Of a DNA stretch of 34,115 nt, positions 1-8,413 are shown in pieces. The translations under genes and the position numbers were made by a program. Each line of letters starts with the position of its first letter. The stretch's first letter is position 1. The notes below the pieces were generated by a model. It was not told where the DNA came from. It saw nothing but the letters and a program-made list of their open reading frames with translations, and made no database searches. Source of the stretch: Candidatus Aminicenantota bacterium (lineage in GTDB: Bacteria; Acidobacteriota; Aminicenantia; UBA2199). The stretch covers positions 4,994,000 through 5,028,114 of the forward strand of contig CP070627.1 of the NCBI GenBank assembly GCA_020355945.1. The letters are read 5' to 3'.

Positions 1-2
1 AA

Positions 3-3000
3 AGATTTATAAAATATTTTAAGAAAATGGCAGCGGAGGTTATAGAAAATACTGAAAAGAAGATCTTAGAAATAGAACTTCTATCCCTGGAAGATAGGAA
101 ATGCATCTTATATGATTTTAATAACACAGGGACGGATTATCCCAATGACAGGACCATCCCTTCATTGTTTAAAGAGCAGGCAGAGAAGACTCCCCACCAT
201 ATTGCCGTGGTATTCGAGGATGAAGCCCTGGCCTATAAAGCGTTAGACGAGAGAGCAGCCAAATTAGCCGCCTATCTTTGTTCCAAAGGTTTGAAAGCAG
301 AAGAAGCCGTAGGAATAATTGCCGAACATTCCTTGGAGATGATTACAGCCATTATTGCGGTTTTGAAAGCTGGCGGTACCTATCTACCCATAAATATCGA
401 TTATCCTGACGCAAGAAAAAGGTATATGTTAAAAAATGCAGGTGCTACCATACTATTAACAAATTGTAAAAATGCCGTTGATGTTGATGGGATCAAAGAA
501 ATCATAAAATTGGATGACCCAGCTCTCTGCAATAGAGAAGAGGGTTTTGAACGCATGCAGCAGTTCAACCATCTGGCTTATATTATATATACTTCAGGTT
601 CAACAGGTGTTCCCAAAGGAGTAATGGTAGAGCACAAGAATGTGGTAAGGCTTGTCAAGAATACCAATTACATCCGATTCAGGAAAGAGGATAGAATATT
701 GCAGACCGGGGCATTGGAGTTTGATGCCTCTACCTTTGAGATCTGGGGAGCATTATTGAATGGATTAGGGCTCTATCTTGTGGCCAAGGAAAAATTACTC
801 ACTCCGCTATGGTTGAGAGAAACCCTTAAGCGGTATTGCATCAGTACTTTATGGATGACGTCGCCGTTTTTTAACCAGATGGTGAAAGCAGATATTGGGA
901 TTTTCTCAGGTTTGGCTAACCTTTTAGTGGGAGGAGATGTGCTTTCGCCCCCTCATATCAACCGGTTACGTGCCGCCTATCCTGGACTGAATGTGACAAA
1001 CGGTTATGGACCCACCGAAAACACGACGTTTTCTACCACATTTTTGATAGATAAAGAATATCACGAAAATATCCCCATCGGGCGCCCCATTGCCAACTCC
1101 ACAGTCTACATTTTTGATCGGTACAATCATTTACAGCCGGTGAACGTTCCCGGTGAGTTATGTGTGGGAGGGGATGGTGTATCCAGGGGGTATTTGAATG
1201 ATCCTGAACTGCAAAGTGAAAAGTTTACTCCCTATCCCTTTAATGAGGATGAAATGATATATCGAACCGGCGATCTTGCCCGGTGGCTTCCGGATGGGAA
1301 TATCGAATTTTTAGGAAGAATAGACCATCAGGTAAAGGTGAGAGGTTACCGCATCGAGTTAGGAGAAATCGAAAACCATTTGTTAAAGAATAGTGAAATA
1401 AAAGAAGCAATAGTAATGGTCAGAGAAACTAAAGGAGAAGGTAAATATCTCTGTGCCTATATCGTTTCAGATGAACAGATAGATATATCATCCCTGCGGG
1501 GAAGACTTTCCACCCAATTACCGGATTACATGATACCCTTCTATTTTACGGAAATAGAGAAGATACCGCTGACACCAAACGGTAAAATAGACCGTAAAGC
1601 GTTACCGGAACCTGAGGTAAAATCAGGAGAAGGGTATATTGGCCCCAGAGATGGAGTGGAGAGACATCTGGTTGAGATATGGGCGGAAGTATTGGGAATA
1701 GAAAAAGACCTTATCGGCATAGATAATAACTTTTTTGAGTTAGGTGGCCACTCATTAAAAGCCACCGTAATGGTTTCGAAGATACATAAAGAATTTAATG
1801 TAATAATACCGTTGGCAGAGATATTTAAAATACCGATGCTAAGAAAGGTAGCGGAATATATAAAGGAAGCAAAGGAAGAGATATACGCATCTATAGATGC
1901 AGCAGAAGAGCAAGATTACTATTCATTGTCATCAGCACAAAAGCGAATATATGTTTTGCAGCGGATGGATGAACATGGTAAGGGCACCGGCTACAACATA
2001 CCGGCAGTATTGATGGTGGAAGGAGATGTCGATAAGGAGAGACTGGAAGATACATTCAGACAAGTGATAAGAAGGCATGAAAGTTTAAGAACATCATTTG
2101 AGATGATTGAAGAAGAACCTGTACAAAGGATACGCCATGATACGGAGGTGGAATTTGAAATCAAATTTCACCAGGTCGAGGTTGAGGAAAAAAATCCATG
2201 CAGAGGGGAATCTGTGGATTCGCCCATCGAGGAGGAAACAGTTATACAGGATTTCATAAGGCCTTTTGATTTATCTCAGGCACCATTGATGCGAGTAGGG
2301 TTGATACAAATAGAAGAAGAAAAACACATATTGATGGTAGACATGCATCATATCATCTCGGATGGTATTTCCATGGGAATATTTGTAAAAGAATTTATGG
2401 CCCTGTATGCCGGAAAGAAACTTCCGGCATTAAAACTCCAGTACAAAGATTACTCGGAATGGCAGAATCGTGAGAAAGAGAAAGAGGCAATAAAGCAGCA
2501 GGAAGAGTACTGGTTAAAGGAATTTGGAGGAGAGATACCGGTATTAAACTTGCCGATTGATTATGTGAGACCGGCGCTTCAGAGTTTTGCCGGAAGCGCA
2601 TTAAGTTTTGAGATAGGCAGTGAAGCGACCCGGGGATTAAAAAAATACATCTTAGAGGAAGAAACGACATTGTACATGGTATTACTTTCCGTATACAATA
2701 TATTTTTATCAAAAATAAGCAACCAGGAAGTCATTGTAGTAGGAACTCCGACAGCAGGTCGTCGCCATGCAGATTTGGAACAGATAATCGGAATGTTTGT
2801 CAATACCCTGGCACTAAAAAATTATCCTGTAGGGGAGAAAAGTTTTAGGGAATTTTTAAGGGAAGTAAAAGAAAGGACATTAGAAGCCTTTGCGAACCAG
2901 GATTATCAGTATGAAAATCTGGTAGAGAGTGTACCAGTAAATAGAGATACTAGCCGTAATCCATTATTTGACACCATGTTTGCGCTGCAAAACATGGAAA

Positions 3001-6000
3001 TATCGGAAGTAGAGATAACAAAATTGAAGTTAAAGCCCTATGATCGTGAAAACATCCTTCGGATATCGAAATTTGATATGACTTTACATGCAGCGGAGAC
3101 AGAAGAAAACCTGTACCTTACATTTGAATATTGTACAAAACTGTTTAAAGAAACAACGATAGAAAGATTTATCAGGTATTTCAAGAATTTGATATCCAGT
3201 GTTTTGCAGGATATTAAAAGGAATTTATCGGATATCGAAATCATATCTGAAGAGGAGAAGATGCAACTTCTATTTGATTTCAACAATACCCGGGCCAACT
3301 ATCCAAAGGAAAAAACCATTCATGAATTATTTGAAGAACAGGTGTTAAAAAGCCCGGGTAGGACAGCCCTGATTTATAAAAATGAAGAGACAAAATTGAT
3401 TGAGTCTCTTAATTATAAGCAATTAAATAAGAATGCCAACCAGTTGGCACGGCAATTAAGAACAAAAGGCATTAAACCGGATACCATAACAGGTATAATG
3501 GTACAACCATCATTGGAAATGATAATCGGAATTATAGCAGTGCTGAAAGCAGGAGGAGCATACCTGCCGTTAGAACCCAAACATCCTGGCGAGCGAATCG
3601 CTTATATGCTAAATGACAGTAACGCAAAATTATTGTTAACCCATGAGCATTTAGCCGATAAGGTTATGTTTAACGGTGAATTCATAGATATTTCAGACCA
3701 CCGGCTATATGAAGGAGATAGCAGGAATTTGGAGAAGAGCAGCAGCCCCGTCGATACATTATACACAATTTATACCTCTGGCACCAGTGGTAAATCCAAA
3801 GGAACTCTCATAGAAAATGGAAATTTAGTCAACTACCTCAGTTGGTTTGTGAACGAAATCAATTTAACAGGGAAAGACAAGACGGTATTGACGTCATCAT
3901 TTGGATTTGATTTGGGGTATACATTAATCTATTCGTCACTTTTAACCGGCTGTCAATTACATATCATCCCGGAAGAGACCTATTTATCTCCTGGAGATTT
4001 AATAAGTTATATCAGTGAAAATGAAATAAGTTATTTAAAAATGACCCCGTCTCTTTTCACCACAATAGTTGAAAACCCTGATTTTTCAAAAGAGATGTGT
4101 TGCACATTGCGGCTTGTGATATTGGGAGGAGAAGAAATTCGATTAAAAGATGTAGAAAAGGCGTTTAGGCTTGGAGGGCAAATTGAAATAATGAACCACT
4201 ATGGCCCCACGGAAGCCACCATCGGATGCATTGCGCAATTTATAGATTTCAACGAATTTGAGGACTACATGGAGAAACCAACCATTGGGTCTCCCATCGA
4301 TAATATGAAGGTATTCATCCTGGACAGGTGGTTAAACCTGATGCCCATTGGCGTGCCTGGAGAGTTATGTGTTTCTGGTCTGGGAGTGATGAGAGGCTAT
4401 TTAAACCACCCGGAATTAACCCTTGAGAAATTTGTGAAGCATCCTTATATCGCTGGAGATCGAATGTACCGCACCGGCGATATGGCCAGGTGGCTCCATG
4501 GGGGCGTGGTTGAGTTCCTGGGTCGAATAGACAACCAGGTCAAAATCCGGGGATTCCGTATCGAATTGGGAGAAATAGAAAACCGGTTATTTGCCCATGA
4601 AAAGGTAAAAGAAGCAGTGGTTATTAACCGGGAGCATGCGTCCGGCGATAAATACTTGTGCGCCTATATCGTATCGGACCATGTGGAAGACACCGGTGAG
4701 GAACTCATCTTGTCAAAATTAAAAGAATACCTGTCGGAAATCCTGCCGGATTATATGATACCCTCCTATTTTGTAATGCTGGAGAAAATCCCCCTGACTC
4801 CCAATGGAAAATTAAACAAGAAATTATTGCCTGAACCCAAAGCCAGTGCCATGACAACGGATTATACGGCACCCAGGGACGGGGTAGAAAAGAAACTTGT
4901 CCGGTTGTGGCAAGACGTACTGGCAGTTGAAAAAATTGGGCTTGATGATAACTTTTTCCATTTGGGCGGTCACTCCTTGAAGGCAGTCATGTTGGTGTCT
5001 AAAATACATAAAGCACTGAGCCTTAGGGTGGCGTTAACTGAGATATTTAAAACCCCAACTGTAAGAGGATTATCAATCCATATAAAACAACATATAAAAA
5101 GCGGTGTGGAAGATAAGGAGATTGCCATCCAAATGGCAGAAAAAAAAGAGTACTATGCTTTATCCTCTGCTCAGAAACGTTTATTTGTTTCGCAGCAACT
5201 GGATGAAAGTGGCACCAGTTATAACATGCCCAGAATCTCGGAATTGATAGGAGGAATTGACAGGAACCGGCTGGAAGATACCTTTAAAAAATTGATAGCA
5301 CGCCATGAAAGTTTGAGAACATCATTTGAATTAAGTGGGCAGCAGCCGGTACAAAAGATACATGAAGTCGATGATATGGAATTTGAAATTGAATATTTTG
5401 ATTTCTCAAAGGTTGAAGCCAAGGAGGTAGGAGAGAGGGGACACCATTCGGTATCCCCCGCAGGAGACCAGGGACCTGGTAGTAGGGACGGAGGCGGCGC
5501 GTTATCTATAAAGGTTTCCTCACCCCTAGAGGTGGAAAAGATTATACAGGATTTCATAAAGCCTTTCCATCTGTCTCAAGCGCCGTTGTTGCGAGTGGGA
5601 TTGATAAAAATAGAAGACCAGGAACACATCCTCATGATGGATACCCACCATATAATTTCCGATGGAGTCTCTCATGGAATATTGACTCGAGATTTTATGG
5701 CGTTGTATGGGGGAGGGGAATTACCTCCATTAAGAATTCATTACAAAGATTTTACAGAATGGCAGAACCAGTTGATTGAGTCTGGAGCAATAAAGACACA
5801 AGAAGAGTACTTGCTAAACAGATTTAAAGGTGATATACCTGTTCTAAACATCCCAACAGACTATCCCAAAACCCTTGATAAAATTTTCGAAGGAGAGAGC
5901 ATTCGTTTTAAAATAGGCAGAGAATTAACTGATAATATTAAAAGATTTGTCTCAGAAACAGGAACCACCTTATTTATGTTATTACTGGCCGCTCTTAATA

Positions 6001-6686
6001 TTTTGCTGTCAAAATATACGGAGCAAGAAGATATTGTGGTGGGTTCGACAATAATAGGAAGAAGACATACTGATTTACAAAATATAATAGGCATGTTTGT
6101 TAATATGCTCCCAATGAGAAACTTTCCCAGGAATAATAAGAAATTTAGAGAATTTTTGGAAGATGTAAAGGAAAACTCGATCAATGCTTATGAAAACCAG
6201 GATTATCAATTTGATGAGTTAGTGGCAAAATTAGGTTTAAAAAGAGAACAGAGCAGAAATCCTTTGTTTAATGTGGTATTTGGGTTACGGAACATTGAAA
6301 TAGAGTTTGAAGACATCCCGGAAATAGAGACACCGGAATTGAAGCTAAAGGCAGATGAAAATGATCATCATAATATAGCAAAGTTTGATCTCTTCTTAGG
6401 GGGTGTGGAAACAGGAGATGGAATAAATTTTGAATTTCAGTATCGACGCAGATGGTTTAAGAAGAAAACCATAGAGAGGATGAGCAGGCATTTCATAAAT
6501 ATCATAGAAGAGGGGATAAGAAATCCAGAGATAAAACTATTGGAGATACAGATGTTAAGTGAAGAGGAGAGGAGTAGATTAATAAAAAAAATCAAAATTA
6601 GCAAAGATCAACCCTTTGCTGATGCTGGCGAAGTCGCATTAGAACAAACAGGTTCAGAAAGTCTTGAAGTAAATTTTGATTTTTAA
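3..6686 (+). CDS. NRPS1: non-ribosomal peptide synthetase, (C)-A-T-C-A-T-C, 5' partial
   Basis: Multimodular peptide synthetase cut by the window start. The frame is open back to base 3, and the codons before the ATG at 27 read like the last helix of a condensation domain (compare the same protein near 3150-3200), so that ATG is internal and the true start is upstream. Domains by nucleotide: A1 about 150-1610, T1 about 1640-1860 (phosphopantetheine Ser at 1752), C about 1910-3230 (HHIISDG at about 2346), A2 about 3280-4840, T2 about 4860-5090 (Ser at 4974), C about 5145-6560 (HHIISDG at about 5646), then a linker ending EVNFDF. The A cores are intact (YTSGSTGVPKG and NGK in A1; YTSGTSGKSKG and NGK in A2). 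Hand-read codes are D-A-F-W-L-G-G-T-F for A1 (one change from a classical Val code) and D-L-T-K-I-G-H-I-G for A2 (one change from a classical Asp code). Both condensation domains look like ordinary L-L types. No thioesterase. The next gene starts 15 bases on. Confidence 0.95.
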   Translation, partial: RFIKYFKKMAAEVIENTEKKILEIELLSLEDRKCILYDFNNTGTDYPNDRTIPSLFKEQAEKTPHHIAVVFEDEALAYKALDERAAKLAAYLCSKGLKAEEAVGIIAEHSLEMITAIIAVLKAGGTYLPINIDYPDARKRYMLKNAGATILLTNCKNAVDVDGIKEIIKLDDPALCNREEGFERMQQFNHLAYIIYTSGSTGVPKGVMVEHKNVVRLVKNTNYIRFRKEDRILQTGALEFDASTFEIWGALLNGLGLYLVAKEKLLTPLWLRETLKRYCISTLWMTSPFFNQMVKADIGIFSGLANLLVGGDVLSPPHINRLRAAYPGLNVTNGYGPTENTTFSTTFLIDKEYHENIPIGRPIANSTVYIFDRYNHLQPVNVPGELCVGGDGVSRGYLNDPELQSEKFTPYPFNEDEMIYRTGDLARWLPDGNIEFLGRIDHQVKVRGYRIELGEIENHLLKNSEIKEAIVMVRETKGEGKYLCAYIVSDEQIDISSLRGRLSTQLPDYMIPFYFTEIEKIPLTPNGKIDRKALPEPEVKSGEGYIGPRDGVERHLVEIWAEVLGIEKDLIGIDNNFFELGGHSLKATVMVSKIHKEFNVIIPLAEIFKIPMLRKVAEYIKEAKEEIYASIDAAEEQDYYSLSSAQKRIYVLQRMDEHGKGTGYNIPAVLMVEGDVDKERLEDTFRQVIRRHESLRTSFEMIEEEPVQRIRHDTEVEFEIKFHQVEVEEKNPCRGESVDSPIEEETVIQDFIRPFDLSQAPLMRVGLIQIEEEKHILMVDMHHIISDGISMGIFVKEFMALYAGKKLPALKLQYKDYSEWQNREKEKEAIKQQEEYWLKEFGGEIPVLNLPIDYVRPALQSFAGSALSFEIGSEATRGLKKYILEEETTLYMVLLSVYNIFLSKISNQEVIVVGTPTAGRRHADLEQIIGMFVNTLALKNYPVGEKSFREFLREVKERTLEAFANQDYQYENLVESVPVNRDTSRNPLFDTMFALQNMEISEVEITKLKLKPYDRENILRISKFDMTLHAAETEENLYLTFEYCTKLFKETTIERFIRYFKNLISSVLQDIKRNLSDIEIISEEEKMQLLFDFNNTRANYPKEKTIHELFEEQVLKSPGRTALIYKNEETKLIESLNYKQLNKNANQLARQLRTKGIKPDTITGIMVQPSLEMIIGIIAVLKAGGAYLPLEPKHPGERIAYMLNDSNAKLLLTHEHLADKVMFNGEFIDISDHRLYEGDSRNLEKSSSPVDTLYTIYTSGTSGKSKGTLIENGNLVNYLSWFVNEINLTGKDKTVLTSSFGFDLGYTLIYSSLLTGCQLHIIPEETYLSPGDLISYISENEISYLKMTPSLFTTIVENPDFSKEMCCTLRLVILGGEEIRLKDVEKAFRLGGQIEIMNHYGPTEATIGCIAQFIDFNEFEDYMEKPTIGSPIDNMKVFILDRWLNLMPIGVPGELCVSGLGVMRGYLNHPELTLEKFVKHPYIAGDRMYRTGDMARWLHGGVVEFLGRIDNQVKIRGFRIELGEIENRLFAHEKVKEAVVINREHASGDKYLCAYIVSDHVEDTGEELILSKLKEYLSEILPDYMIPSYFVMLEKIPLTPNGKLNKKLLPEPKASAMTTDYTAPRDGVEKKLVRLWQDVLAVEKIGLDDNFFHLGGHSLKAVMLVSKIHKALSLRVALTEIFKTPTVRGLSIHIKQHIKSGVEDKEIAIQMAEKKEYYALSSAQKRLFVSQQLDESGTSYNMPRISELIGGIDRNRLEDTFKKLIARHESLRTSFELSGQQPVQKIHEVDDMEFEIEYFDFSKVEAKEVGERGHHSVSPAGDQGPGSRDGGGALSIKVSSPLEVEKIIQDFIKPFHLSQAPLLRVGLIKIEDQEHILMMDTHHIISDGVSHGILTRDFMALYGGGELPPLRIHYKDFTEWQNQLIESGAIKTQEEYLLNRFKGDIPVLNIPTDYPKTLDKIFEGESIRFKIGRELTDNIKRFVSETGTTLFMLLLAALNILLSKYTEQEDIVVGSTIIGRRHTDLQNIIGMFVNMLPMRNFPRNNKKFREFLEDVKENSINAYENQDYQFDELVAKLGLKREQSRNPLFNVVFGLRNIEIEFEDIPEIETPELKLKADENDHHNIAKFDLFLGGVETGDGINFEFQYRRRWFKKKTIERMSRHFINIIEEGIRNPEIKLLEIQMLSEEERSRLIKKIKISKDQPFADAGEVALEQTGSESLEVNFDF
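2205..2225. repeat. In-frame imperfect palindrome in a C-domain loop (first site)
   Basis: Arms GGGGAATC (2205-2212) and GATTCGCCC (2217-2225) pair with one bulged base around a TGTG loop. It lies in the variable loop of the first full condensation domain of NRPS1, upstream of HHIISDG. The corresponding loop of the NRPS2 condensation domain has no such palindrome. Confidence 0.45.
5437..5458. repeat. In-frame palindrome in a C-domain loop (second site)
   Basis: Arms GGGGACACC (5437-5445) and GGTATCCCC (5450-5458) match at 8 of 9 positions around ATTC. The palindrome sits in a Gly/Ser/Pro-rich stretch of roughly 30 extra codons (about 5430-5525) in the second full condensation domain of NRPS1, at the same structural position as the palindrome near 2205 but with a different sequence. 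The frame stays open. Confidence 0.5.
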
Positions 6687-6701
6687 GGGAGGTCGTTTAC
6701 C

Positions 6702-8390
6702 ATGAGTAAAACCATTGATTGTTTCTTTATTGGGCATAATGAAATGGATTTTAGGGAATATGAAGATAATATTAAAAGGATGGGAATCAGTTCCGGAGCT
6801 TATCGTGATTTAAATTTAAATTTTATTCAATATGATAATAGGCCTTATCATTTATCGGAAATTTTTAATTTATTTTATTGCCATGATAAATTCTCAAAAG
6901 GTGAGAAAAAGCCTTTAAGCATTGGGGAAACTTTTAGTGCAGCAATTGCTTACCTTGGGACTTATTTAAACAGGAGGGGATTTACATTTGATTATGTTAA
7001 TTCGTTCCAGGAGGAAAAAGAAGAATTAAAGAGATATTTGCTCCGGGAAGATATTCTAACAATCGGGATTATAACCACCCTTTACACGTCTGTTTTTCCG
7101 ATTATTGAAATTATTGCTTTTATAAAAAAATACAATCATACGGCTAAAGTAATCGTTGGTGGCCCCTATGTATCCACTCAAGTGCTCAATCAAGAACCCG
7201 CTGAATTGGATTACCTGTTTAGCGTTACCATTGGCGCGGATATCTATGTTAATAGTTCACAAGGAGAGGCCACTTTGGTAAAAATCCTTCATTCCCTAAA
7301 AAACGATTTACCCCTGGATCAAATCAATAATATATATTATAAAACCGATAACGGGTATCTCTCAACGCCAATTTTAATTGAAAATAACCAATTATCTGAA
7401 AATATGGTGGATTGGAATCTATTTGCAGATCGGGTGGGTCAGGTGGTCAATGTGAGAACATCAATATCCTGCCCCTTCTCATGTGCCTTTTGTGGATTTC
7501 CTGAACATGCCGGGAAACATCAAGTGGTGGAGGTGGAATTACTTGAAAAAGAATTAAAAATGCTCAGCAAAATAAAATCAATAAAAAGTGTAAATTTTAC
7601 GGATGATACCTTCAATGTACCCAAAGAACGATTTAAAAGAATTCTCAAAATGCTCATCAAAAACAAATTCAAATGGAGATGGCATTCCAACTTGAGATGC
7701 CAATTCTTAAACCGGGAGATCGTTGAATTAATGAAAGAAAGTGGATGCGAGGGCGTTTTTTTAGGTATCGAATCCGGCAGCCCGAAAATTCTCAAAAATA
7801 TGAACAAAGCCGCATCCGTGGATAAATACTTTGAAGGGGTTGCTTTACTAAAGGAGTTTGGGATCATTCCCTTTGGTTCATTTATCGTTGGTTTTCCCGG
7901 GGAAACCGATGAAACCCTGCAAGAAACAGTAAGATTCATCGAGGAAAGTGAAATTGACTTCTTTCGGGCTCACTTGTGGTACTGTGAACCCATTACACCT
8001 ATATGGCGAGAAAAAGAAAAATATAAAATCAAAGGCTCTAATTTTGAATGGTCCCATGCTACAATGGATTCCAGACGGGCCTGTGATTTAATCGATGACA
8101 TGTTTGTCTCCATTAAAAAGTCCATTTGGATCCCCCAGTATAATTTTGATTTGGACAATCTCTTTCACATCACCAACAGGGGATTTACTCTAGAAGAAGT
8201 AAGAAATATTTTAAACGCATTTAACAGCGGTATCAGGGAGAAACTCAACAACCCCGCTAAAAAAGAGGTGAATTTGAAAGTGATTAAACAACTAAAAAAA
8301 TTCTGCCAGAAGTCTCATCATAATGAGGAACCTTTGCCTGAAGAAATAAATATGATCGATCAGAAGGATGCGGAATTTGATTTTTTTTAA
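6702..8390 (+). CDS. PhpK-family cobalamin-type radical SAM protein 1
   Basis: 562-residue radical SAM enzyme. The N-terminal part (about 1-220) has the layout of a cobalamin-binding domain, ending the relevant fold with IVGGPYVS near residue 153; I see no DxHxxG axial-histidine motif. The core carries the [4Fe-4S] motif C-PFS-C-AF-C (Cys257, Cys261, Cys264), followed by FTDDTFNVP, GVFLGIESGSP and SFIVGFPGET. The opening FIGHNEMDF and YRDLNLNF blocks and the overall order match my memory of PhpK, the P-methyltransferase of phosphinothricin biosynthesis. No phosphonate genes are visible, so methylation of a carbon in the peptide chain is the more likely inferred role. The protein ends AEFDFF, a tail shared with NRPS1, NRPS2 and the second radical SAM protein. 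An AGGGAGG ribosome site precedes the ATG. It lies between two NRPS genes with 15- and 23-base gaps, so it is surely co-expressed. Confidence 0.88.
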   Translation: MSKTIDCFFIGHNEMDFREYEDNIKRMGISSGAYRDLNLNFIQYDNRPYHLSEIFNLFYCHDKFSKGEKKPLSIGETFSAAIAYLGTYLNRRGFTFDYVNSFQEEKEELKRYLLREDILTIGIITTLYTSVFPIIEIIAFIKKYNHTAKVIVGGPYVSTQVLNQEPAELDYLFSVTIGADIYVNSSQGEATLVKILHSLKNDLPLDQINNIYYKTDNGYLSTPILIENNQLSENMVDWNLFADRVGQVVNVRTSISCPFSCAFCGFPEHAGKHQVVEVELLEKELKMLSKIKSIKSVNFTDDTFNVPKERFKRILKMLIKNKFKWRWHSNLRCQFLNREIVELMKESGCEGVFLGIESGSPKILKNMNKAASVDKYFEGVALLKEFGIIPFGSFIVGFPGETDETLQETVRFIEESEIDFFRAHLWYCEPITPIWREKEKYKIKGSNFEWSHATMDSRRACDLIDDMFVSIKKSIWIPQYNFDLDNLFHITNRGFTLEEVRNILNAFNSGIREKLNNPAKKEVNLKVIKQLKKFCQKSHHNEEPLPEEINMIDQKDAEFDFF

Positions 8391-8413
8391 ATTAAAATTC
8401 GGAGGTTTTAAAG

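Noticed and set aside
27..29. ATG at 27 as start of NRPS1
   Set aside because: The frame is open upstream to the window edge and codes for the end of a condensation domain, so this Met is internal.
3775..3805. A2 of NRPS1 as a decayed adenylation domain because A3 reads YTSGTSGKSKG
   Set aside because: The lysine and hydroxyl residues are kept and A10 has NGK, so it is a normal variant, unlike NRPS3.
1541..6184. Long minus-strand frames inside NRPS genes
   Set aside because: They mirror conserved coding sequence, have no ribosome sites and no recognisable domains.
6702..8390. Phosphinate or phosphonate product
   Set aside because: Only the PhpK resemblance points there; no phosphonate pathway gene is visible.
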